From Hyphomicrobiales bacterium (GTDB taxonomy: Bacteria; Pseudomonadota; Alphaproteobacteria; Rhizobiales; Hyphomicrobiaceae), in NCBI GenBank assembly GCA_017304275.1, contig JAFKKW010000375.1:1-9898 (forward strand): a stretch of 9,898 bases of DNA. Reading direction: 5' to 3'. The first letter of the stretch is position 1. Every line of letters begins with the position of its first letter. Both the position numbers and the translations under genes were made by a program. The notes under the pieces were generated by a model. It searched no databases. It was not told where the DNA came from and worked only from the letters and a program-made list of their open reading frames with translations. This document shows positions 1 to 5,890 of the stretch, in pieces.

Positions 1-212
1 GCCAGTGCCCTGTCGGCTGCTTCGACGCGTCCGCCGGGGAAGACGAAGGTATCGGGCAGGAATACCTGATCGGGGCGACGACGGCCCATCAGCACGCGGG
101 GGACGGCGCCCGAGCGATCGACGATCACGAGGGTTGCCGCATCGCGCGGCCGCAATGCCGGGCCAGTCCGCGTCGCGAGGTTCGGATTTTCTGCCTTGCG
201 CCTTTCCGACAT
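1..212 (-). CDS. NUDIX hydrolase, N-terminal part (cut by window edge)
   Basis: Seventy complete codons of a NUDIX-family hydrolase are visible; the 3' end lies beyond the left edge. NUDIX enzymes cleave nucleoside diphosphates linked to another moiety; the substrate cannot be told here. Residues 24-34 (DAATLVIVDRS) form the usual first beta strand. They are followed by GRRRPDQVFLPDTFVFPGGRVE at about 43-64, the conserved run that leads into the Nudix box; the box itself (GX5EX7REUXEEXGU) is only begun before the edge. The start ATG at 212 is chosen because it gives a normal short leader ahead of the domain and lies 19 bases after the DUF983 stop, which suggests co-transcription with DUF983 and rnr. 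No strong Shine-Dalgarno sequence precedes it, so translation may depend on the upstream gene. The family call is firm. The order rnr-DUF983-NUDIX is, from general knowledge, common in Rhizobiales. Confidence 0.88.
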   Translation of the reverse strand, partial: MSERRKAENPNLATRTGPALRPRDAATLVIVDRSGAVPRVLMGRRRPDQVFLPDTFVFPGGRVEAADRAL

Positions 213-231
213 GAGGTGCCGTCCGGGGCCG

Positions 232-669
232 TCAGCGCGTTGGCGGGTCGGGAACCGGATCGTCGGTGGCTCCGCCGAAACCATGCATCCGCAGCGCCCA
301 TTGCAGACCGACCAGCGCTCCTTTGACGCGCGGCAGCAGCCAGAGGCTCAACCCGACCGTCAGCGGTAGCCACAGCGCCATGTGGACCCAGGTCGGCGGC
401 GCGATGTTCCGTTCCAGCAGGAGCACGCCGGCGATGACGACATGGCCGACGATCACCATCGTGAAATAGGGCGGCGCGTCATCCGCGCGCTGGTGATGCA
501 ATTCCTCGGCGCAGGCCGGGCAGGTGTCGGATACCTTGAGGAACTTGTGATAGAGCGCGCCGGTGCCGCACGCGGGGCATGTCTGGCGCCAGCCGCGCAG
601 CAGCGCCATCTTGATGTCGCGCCGCGGCAGCTCTTCAGCCGGTGGCGTGGGGGTGTCGAACTCGATCAT
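232..669 (-). CDS. DUF983 family membrane protein with zinc ribbon
   Basis: This encodes a 145-residue protein of the DUF983 family, whose function is not established. The N-terminal half is cytosolic in character and carries two CPAC pairs (C31/C34 and C50/C53) that would bind one zinc ion as a ribbon. The segment RADDAPPYFTM (61-71) is typical of the family. Two hydrophobic stretches follow (about 70-86 and 95-112) and predict two membrane helices, with a basic loop and a Pro/Asp-rich tail. The ATG at 669 is supported by an AGGA (675-678 on the plus strand, read in reverse) five bases upstream and a GGAG slightly further out. The gene lies 74 bases downstream of rnr and 19 bases upstream of the NUDIX gene, so the three probably form one operon. 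This linkage recurs in alphaproteobacteria but gives no clear functional clue. Family assignment is confident; role unknown. Confidence 0.9.
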   Translation of the reverse strand: MIEFDTPTPPAEELPRRDIKMALLRGWRQTCPACGTGALYHKFLKVSDTCPACAEELHHQRADDAPPYFTMVIVGHVVIAGVLLLERNIAPPTWVHMALWLPLTVGLSLWLLPRVKGALVGLQWALRMHGFGGATDDPVPDPPTR

Positions 670-743
670 GCGTATCCTACTCCGGTTGCGCCAAGCATAG
701 TGACGCGAAAGGGGGACCGAAACGCGACATTATGGGGCCGGGC

Positions 744-3062
744 TCAGCGGCGCCGACCGGCGCGGGGGCGGAAGCGATGGGCGCCTTTCAGGTGCAGGAG
801 GGTGCCTTTTTTGCCCGCCGTCAACATCTCGAAGCGAATGGCGCCCGCCGAGGGAATGACCTCGACGAGGCGCACGGTGACCGGGTCTCCGAGCTGGAAG
901 GTCTCGCCCGAGCGGTTGCCGACGAGGGCGTGCGCCTCCTCGACATGCGAGAAGAAATCCTGACCCAGCGTCGAGACCGGCACGAAGCCGTCCGCGCCCG
1001 TGTCCTTGAGCTTGACGAAAAGGCCCGAGCGCGTGACCCCGGCGATGCGGCCTTCGAAAGTCGCGTTGATGCGGTCGGCGAGATGGGCGGCGATCAGGCG
1101 GTCGATGGTCTCGCGCTCGGCGGCCATGGCGCGGCGCTCGGCGTCGGAAATCTCCTTCGCGGTGTCGGCGATGCGCGCGATCTCCTGGTCCTCGATGCCA
1201 CCGGAGCCAAGCTTCAGGCCGCGGATCAGCGCCCGGTGCACGAGCAGGTCCGCATAGCGGCGGATGGGTGAGGTGAAGTGGGCATACTTGGCGAGGTTCA
1301 AGCCGAAGTGGCCGATGTTACTCGGCGTGTACTCGGCCTGCGCCTGGGAGCGCAGGATCACCTCGTTGACGAGCTCGGGAACTGGCATCGTCTTGGCGCG
1401 TGCGAGAATGCGGTTGAAGGCCTCGGGTTTGAGGCCGGTGCCAAGGGCGAGCTTGAGGTCCAGCGTTTCGAGGAAGTCGCGCAGGTTCTTCAGCTTCTCT
1501 TTCGAGGGCTCGTCGTGCACGCGGTAGACGGGCGGCATCTTGACGTGCTCGAGCGTCTCGGCGGCGGCGACGTTGGCCTGGATCATCATCTCCTCGATGA
1601 GGCGATGGGCATCGAGGCGCTCCGGAATGACGACGCGAGCGACGCGGCCTTCGGTATCGAGCAGGATCTTGCGCTCGGGCAGATCGAGGTCGAGGGGGCC
1701 GCGCTCCTCGCGGGCGCGGGTGAGCGCCGCGTAGGCTTGCCACAGCGGTAGCAGAGCGGTCTGCATCAGGGGCGCGCACTTGGCGGAGACGTCGCCGTCG
1801 ATGGCGGCCTGGGCTTCCTGGTAGGAGAGCTTGGCGGCGCTTTTCATGACCGCACGCTGGAACTCGTGGCGCCGCTTCTTGCCGGATGCGTCGAAGATCA
1901 TACGCACGGCGAGGCACGGGCGGTCCTCAAGCTCGCGCAACGAGCAGAGGTCGTTGGAGATGCGCTCGGGCAGCATCGGCACGACGCGATCCGGGAAATA
2001 GACCGAGTTGCCGCGCAGTTGCGCTTCCTTGTCGAGGCGCGTGCCGGGGCGCACGTAGTGGGCGACATCGGCAATGGCGACGATGACCATGAAGCCGCCG
2101 CGGTTCTTCGGATCGCTGTCGGGCTCGGCGTAGACGGCGTCGTCGTGGTCGCGCGCGTCGATGGGGTCGATGGTCAGGAGCGGCGTCTTGCGCAGATCGG
2201 TCCGGCCGTCGGGCTCGAAGGGGGCGAGCGCCTCGCTTTCGGCGATGACGGAGGCGGGGAAGTCGTCGGGGAGGCCATGCGCGTGCACGGCGATCAGGCT
2301 GATCTTGCGCTGATCGTCGGGGTTGCCGAGGCTCTCGAGCACGCGCGCTTCCGTCAGCGAATGGCGGTGCTTGGCCGACAGGTCGAAGCGTACGAGGTCG
2401 CCGTCCTTGGCGTCGCCGTCGTTGCCGGGGCGCACCGACCACGCCCGCAGCTCCTTGCGGTCGATGGGCTCGATGGTGCCGCCTCCGCCCTTGCGGGTGC
2501 GGAAGATGCCGAGCAGGCGGCGGCGGTCGCGGGGGAGGATCCTGATCGCCTCGGCCTCGTAGCGCGCGCCTTCGACGTCGGGCTCGTCGAGCTCCGTGAC
2601 GCGGGCGAGGATGCGGTCGCCGATGCCGATGGCGGCGTCGCGCTCCTCGCCGCGGGCGCGATGGGTGAGGACGAGCACTTTGGGCGGCGCGCCGTCCGCG
2701 TCCTTCCAGACGGCGGGATGGGCGACGAGATCGCCGTCGCTGTCGCGTCCGGTGACTTCGAGCACGGTGACGGGCGGCAGCTTGCCCTTCTCTTGGAGTT
2801 CGCGCGTGGTGCCCGACAGCAAGCCTTCGGCCGTCATCTCCGCCAGGAGCTTCTTCAAGCCGACGCGGGCGTCGCCCTTGACGTTGAAGGCGCGCGCTAT
2901 CTCGCGCTTGCCGGCCTTGCCGTCGTGCTCGCGCAGGAAGGTCAGGATCTCCTCGCGCGACGGCAACGTCTCGTCCGCGGGGCGGCGTCGTTTGCCGGGG
3001 GCCGTGCGGAAGCCCTTGCTTCCTTTGTGCGGGGATCTTTTGGGGGGTGGCTTTCTGGACAT
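744..3062 (-). CDS. rnr: Ribonuclease R (3'-5' exoribonuclease)
   Basis: RNase R is a processive, Mg-dependent exonuclease that degrades structured RNA from the 3' end, acting in mRNA turnover, rRNA quality control and tmRNA-linked decay. The 772 residues match the usual length of about 730-830. In order: a basic N-terminal extension (1-33); a winged-helix domain (about 34-84, SREEILTFLREHDGKAGKRE); cold-shock OB-fold domains (about 90-260); the RNB catalytic domain (about 290-615); and an S1 domain (about 667-747) with a short basic tail. The catalytic acids sit in DPIDARDHDDA, giving D299, D305, D307 and D308. The RNA-clamping tyrosine is Y336 (AHYVRPG), and HFTSPIRRYADLLVHR spans 595-610. 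No Shine-Dalgarno sequence lies in the normal window before the ATG at 3062; a hairpin ends one base before the start instead. A TTG at residue 33 is the only visible alternative and would remove the basic extension. The gene follows eptA by 59 bases and leads the rnr-DUF983-NUDIX unit. Confidence 0.97.
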   Translation of the reverse strand: MSRKPPPKRSPHKGSKGFRTAPGKRRRPADETLPSREEILTFLREHDGKAGKREIARAFNVKGDARVGLKKLLAEMTAEGLLSGTTRELQEKGKLPPVTVLEVTGRDSDGDLVAHPAVWKDADGAPPKVLVLTHRARGEERDAAIGIGDRILARVTELDEPDVEGARYEAEAIRILPRDRRRLLGIFRTRKGGGGTIEPIDRKELRAWSVRPGNDGDAKDGDLVRFDLSAKHRHSLTEARVLESLGNPDDQRKISLIAVHAHGLPDDFPASVIAESEALAPFEPDGRTDLRKTPLLTIDPIDARDHDDAVYAEPDSDPKNRGGFMVIVAIADVAHYVRPGTRLDKEAQLRGNSVYFPDRVVPMLPERISNDLCSLRELEDRPCLAVRMIFDASGKKRRHEFQRAVMKSAAKLSYQEAQAAIDGDVSAKCAPLMQTALLPLWQAYAALTRAREERGPLDLDLPERKILLDTEGRVARVVIPERLDAHRLIEEMMIQANVAAAETLEHVKMPPVYRVHDEPSKEKLKNLRDFLETLDLKLALGTGLKPEAFNRILARAKTMPVPELVNEVILRSQAQAEYTPSNIGHFGLNLAKYAHFTSPIRRYADLLVHRALIRGLKLGSGGIEDQEIARIADTAKEISDAERRAMAAERETIDRLIAAHLADRINATFEGRIAGVTRSGLFVKLKDTGADGFVPVSTLGQDFFSHVEEAHALVGNRSGETFQLGDPVTVRLVEVIPSAGAIRFEMLTAGKKGTLLHLKGAHRFRPRAGRRR

Positions 3063-3063
3063 C

Positions 3064-3089
3064 GGCGGAGACTGTAGAAGCTTTCCGCC
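3064..3089 (-). promoter_or_regulatory. Inverted repeat in the rnr leader, next to the start codon
   Basis: A perfect 6-base inverted repeat, GGCGGA (3064-3069) and TCCGCC (3084-3089) on the plus strand, encloses 14 bases. In the rnr mRNA the hairpin would end one base before the ATG. The only purine-rich, SD-like sequence nearby is in the upstream arm, about 22 bases before the ATG, so folding would alter its distance and exposure. The structure is visible; a regulatory role is inference, and a 6-base stem can occur by chance in GC-rich DNA. Confidence 0.3.
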
Positions 3090-3121
3090 CGGGATTAAAG
3101 CGGGGCCGCCGAGGGAGGCTT

Positions 3122-4744
3122 TCAGTGCAAGGCGCTCGTCTGCTCCTCCACATGCTCCAGGATGTCGAGCTGCGGCAGATAGGCCTCGGAACTGATCTCG
3201 AACAACCCTAACAGGGTCGCAAACACGTTGTCGTGCGACCAGCGGCGGCGGCTGCGCTCGTCGATCGTGTCGAGCTTGAGCTCGTGCTTAATTCCTTCAC
3301 CGAACCACATGACGGCCGGGACGTGCTTCTGGGCTTCGGGAGCCAGCGCGTACGGCGCCGCGTGAAGGTACATGCCGTATTCGCCGAGCGATTCGCCGTG
3401 GTCGCTGACATAGAACATGGCGGTCTCGAACCGGCTGTCGTTCCGCTTCAGAAGGCCGATGACCTCGGACAGGAAGTAGTCCGTATAAAGGATCGCATTG
3501 TCGTAGGTGTTGTGGATCTCCTCCGCCGTGCAGGAGCCGAGGTCGTTGGTCCGGCAGACGGGAGTGAAGCGCTCGAATTCCTTCGGGTAGCGTTTGTAGT
3601 AGGCCGGTCCGTGGTTGCCCATCTGGTGCAGGACGATCAGGATGTCGCCTTTCTGGGCGTCGATGTAGTCCTGCAAGTTGTGCAGCATGCCGATGTCGCG
3701 ACATTCGCCGTCGTCGCAAACCGGGTTCAACTTGGAGGTCTTGAAATCCTCGTAGGTGACGTGGTCGGCGACGCCCTTCGAGCTGGAATTGTTGTCGCGC
3801 CAGAGCACACTTACGCCGGAGCGCGCAAGGACGTCGAGCACGTTGTCGCGGCCGATGGCTTTGTCGCGGTCGAAGTGCGCGCGGCCCAGGTTCGAGAACA
3901 TGCAGGGTACGGACTTGGCGGTGGACGTATCGCACGACCAGAAGTCGGGAAAGTTGACGACGTTCTCGCGCCTCAGCAGCGGGGTCGTATCGGGAGTGTG
4001 ACCGTTGAGCCCCCAGTGGTCGGCGCGCGCGGTCTCGCCAACCACCATGACGACGAGCTCGCGATGGACGTCGGTCGGCGGGATCTTGGCGTCGGCGCCG
4101 ACGACGACGGGGGCGTGACCGGCAGGCTTCAGGGATCGCGACGCAAACTTGCCGACCGAATAGAGCGCGTAGGTCGGGACGACCTTCTGCACGACGTCGC
4201 GGTGCTCGCGCAAGAATGACGCATTGCGGGCGCTGAAGGGCACGATGGTGGCGAGGAGCACGCAGGCGGCTGCCGTCACGAGCTTCAGCCGGGAGAGTGT
4301 TTCCGTCCTCCAGGGAGCGTGCGCGAGCTTGGCGCGCCAGATTGCGGCGGACGGCAGTATGCCGAGAAGCAGCACGTAGATCAGCAACTGGGCATTGAAG
4401 AGATCACCAGCTTCCGCGGTGTCGGTCTCGAGCACGTTGGCGATCATCTGATGATCGAAGATGGTGCCGTACTTGATCGTGAAATAGGTCAGAACCGCGC
4501 TCATCAACAGGAACGCGATCAGGAGGGGTTTTACGAGCGCTCGGTGGCACACCGCCGACAGAACCAGCACGAAGATGGACGCGATCTGGAGCAGCAGGGC
4601 GCCCATAAAGATCAGCTTGTCGGTCGATGCGCCGAGCGCATTCACTGCGGAGGTGAAGAAGCCTACGTTGCAGAATACCGCGACGAAGATCGCAACGAGC
4701 ACGATCAGTTCGTTGCTGGTCCAGGTTCTCGCCGGCTTTTTCAT
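3122..4744 (-). CDS. eptA: Lipid A phosphoethanolamine transferase (EptA/MCR family)
   Basis: This inner-membrane enzyme moves phosphoethanolamine from phosphatidylethanolamine onto lipid A, releasing diacylglycerol and lowering surface charge; in other bacteria this gives polymyxin resistance. The product is 540 residues, near the family's usual 540-550. Five membrane helices are predicted (about 13-35, 44-66, 73-90, 117-137, 154-172), then a periplasmic sulfatase-fold domain. By comparison with MCR-1, metal and catalytic residues are E237 (GETAR), nucleophile T275 (CDTSTA), H378 (GNHGP), D448/H449 (SDHGES) and H461. Six cysteines form three likely disulfides: C271-C281, C343-C348 and C397-C405. 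The frame stays open upstream to 4873, but I chose the ATG at 4744: it begins eight residues before the first helix, a GGACAG lies just upstream, and the extra 43 residues would run through an intergenic inverted repeat. Hand-counted GC in sampled lines is mostly 50-62%, lower than in rnr. The exact acceptor (lipid A or another sugar) is unproven. Confidence 0.93.
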   Translation of the reverse strand: MKKPARTWTSNELIVLVAIFVAVFCNVGFFTSAVNALGASTDKLIFMGALLLQIASIFVLVLSAVCHRALVKPLLIAFLLMSAVLTYFTIKYGTIFDHQMIANVLETDTAEAGDLFNAQLLIYVLLLGILPSAAIWRAKLAHAPWRTETLSRLKLVTAAACVLLATIVPFSARNASFLREHRDVVQKVVPTYALYSVGKFASRSLKPAGHAPVVVGADAKIPPTDVHRELVVMVVGETARADHWGLNGHTPDTTPLLRRENVVNFPDFWSCDTSTAKSVPCMFSNLGRAHFDRDKAIGRDNVLDVLARSGVSVLWRDNNSSSKGVADHVTYEDFKTSKLNPVCDDGECRDIGMLHNLQDYIDAQKGDILIVLHQMGNHGPAYYKRYPKEFERFTPVCRTNDLGSCTAEEIHNTYDNAILYTDYFLSEVIGLLKRNDSRFETAMFYVSDHGESLGEYGMYLHAAPYALAPEAQKHVPAVMWFGEGIKHELKLDTIDERSRRRWSHDNVFATLLGLFEISSEAYLPQLDILEHVEEQTSALH

Positions 4745-4834
4745 CGGTGCTCTGTCCGTTGGGAGGTGGTGCTCAACTGAATTCCGATTTGAGCTTTCGT
4801 TGGACGGAAATATGTCGGGCTGCTTACGGATTTT

Positions 4835-4870
4835 ACAGCCGGCGCGATGCCTTTTGGCGGCGTCGGCTGT
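4835..4870. repeat. Inverted repeat between the lipid kinase and eptA
   Basis: ACAGCCG (4835-4841) and CGGCTGT (4864-4870) are a perfect 7-base inverted repeat. Inside it CGC pairs with GCG (4843-4845/4860-4862) and GCC with GGC around a TTTT tetraloop (4852-4855), with one mismatch and a small bulge. It lies in the 160 bases between the lipid kinase stop (4905) and the eptA start (4744). On the transcribed minus strand the hairpin is followed by AAAATCC, not a T run, so it is not a classical intrinsic terminator. It could be an attenuating or mRNA-stabilising hairpin, or a protein-binding dyad ahead of eptA. The structure is seen; function is a guess. Confidence 0.45.
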
Positions 4871-4904
4871 CACAAAGAAGCAAATTGCGTTTGTCGCCCG
4901 TGCG

Positions 4905-5807
4905 TTAGTCCCGTCTCGGACGACACGGGGGATTCGCTGGCGGCGCTATGATCAGCGTCTCGTCCTCGCGGCGGCGGACGTCATAGGAGCCGGGCGGCAG
5001 AGGCTCGCCGTCGCATTGGCCTGCGTTGTGAGGTCCGAGAACCTCGGCGCGGGTGACGGTCCTGATTTCGATCGTGGGGGCGGCGGAAAGGCGTCCGGCA
5101 AGCAATCCGAGCAACTCGACCAGGCGCTGGCGCCGCGTCGTTGCCCGCGAGATGATGGCCACGAGCGCCTCGTCCCGCATGCTCGTCCGGTCGGTCAGGC
5201 GAAAGCGGCCGCCGTAGTGCGCAGCATTGCTGATCAAAAGCCACGAGGTGCGCGACGCCTGTCCGTCTATTGTGATGTCGAACAGGTGCGGCCTCCGGAG
5301 CAGTGCGCGTAAGATCGGGCCGGCGTAGGCGAGCTTGCCGAGGATCGGAACCCACGCGCGCGACAGCTCCGCAGTCACGTCGCCATCGAACCCGGCGCCG
5401 AACATGAGCAGGAACAGCAGGCCGTTGACGAGCGCCCCTTTTATGGGATGGGCGGGGCCATGCATGAGGAGATCGGCGATTTCGGATGCTTTGGTGGGGA
5501 GCGCAAGCTCTTCGGCCAGGACATTGCCCGTGCCGTTGGGGATGACGCCGATCGGAACGTCCGGTCGAGTCAATCTTTCCGCGATGGCTCGAATGGTTCC
5601 GTCGCCGCCCGATATGACGACGGCATCGTGGACGGCGACCGTCGCTTGGTCGGGCATTGTCCCGTTTGCAAGCTCAACGAACGTGACCTGGGCGCCGCGT
5701 TTTGTAAGCTCTTCGGCGACATCACGCGCGCGGCCAATGCCGTTCCTGCCGGCGGCCGGATTATGGAGGATGAGAAACCGCTGCCGAGGACACGCGCCTT
5801 CAATCAT
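4905..5807 (-). CDS. Diacylglycerol kinase family lipid kinase (DAGK catalytic domain)
   Basis: This 300-residue protein belongs to the DAGK_cat/YegS/sphingosine kinase-like family of soluble lipid kinases, which phosphorylate lipid alcohols with ATP. It is unrelated to the small integral-membrane DgkA. Visible family motifs are HNPAAG (15-20), the nucleotide-binding SGGDGTIRAI (66-75), IPNGTGNVLAEE (89-100) and GAGFDGDV (137-144) at the start of the C-terminal beta-sandwich. QCDGEP (264-269) supplies the conserved Asp-Gly-Glu near the C-terminus. There is no signal peptide, and it should act on the inner leaflet of the inner membrane. The ATG at 5807 is the first in frame and only a weak GGGCGG precedes it. 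It follows topA by 83 bases and precedes eptA by 160 bases in the same direction. EptA generates diacylglycerol, so that lipid is the most attractive substrate by context. Phosphatidylglycerol- or sphingoid-type substrates, as in other family members, are not excluded. Confidence 0.9.
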   Translation of the reverse strand: MIEGACPRQRFLILHNPAAGRNGIGRARDVAEELTKRGAQVTFVELANGTMPDQATVAVHDAVVISGGDGTIRAIAERLTRPDVPIGVIPNGTGNVLAEELALPTKASEIADLLMHGPAHPIKGALVNGLLFLLMFGAGFDGDVTAELSRAWVPILGKLAYAGPILRALLRRPHLFDITIDGQASRTSWLLISNAAHYGGRFRLTDRTSMRDEALVAIISRATTRRQRLVELLGLLAGRLSAAPTIEIRTVTRAEVLGPHNAGQCDGEPLPPGSYDVRRREDETLIIAPPANPPCRPRRD

Positions 5808-5847
5808 GGACCGCCCATCGCGGGAGTTCCGGCGGCTTGTCTGCCGT

Positions 5848-5871
5848 CCGGCGCTGCCGGTTCGGCGCCGG
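5848..5871. repeat. Inverted repeat between topA and the lipid kinase
   Basis: CCGGCGC (5848-5854) and GCGCCGG (5865-5871) form a perfect 7-base inverted repeat around a 10-base loop, 20 bases beyond the topA stop on the minus strand. Between the stop and the repeat lies a second short palindrome, GCCCGGGC (5872-5879). No T run follows on the minus strand, so intrinsic termination is unlikely. It may slow or pause transcription between topA and the kinase gene, or be only GC-rich chance structure. Confidence 0.35.
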
Positions 5872-5890
5872 GCCCGGGCTTCTTATTGTG

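Noticed and set aside
1866..3077. 403-residue open frame on the plus strand opposite rnr
   Set aside because: Mirror-frame artefact of rnr, rich in Ala, Gly, Val and Asp, without recognisable domains or a ribosome binding site.
1927..3153. 408-residue open frame on the minus strand overlapping rnr in another frame
   Set aside because: Arg-, Pro- and Ala-rich frame-shifted shadow of rnr.
3122..4744. A mobile mcr-type colistin resistance cassette
   Set aside because: There is no transposase, insertion-sequence end or PAP2 gene nearby. The gene sits among chromosomal housekeeping genes, so it is better read as a chromosomal eptA homologue.
4745..4873. 43-residue N-terminal extension of eptA
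   Set aside because: The extra residues are polar, cover the intergenic inverted repeat and would put a non-family leader before the first membrane helix.
5848..5871. Intrinsic terminator after topA
   Set aside because: The stem is good but no T run follows on the transcribed strand, so it is kept only as an inverted repeat.
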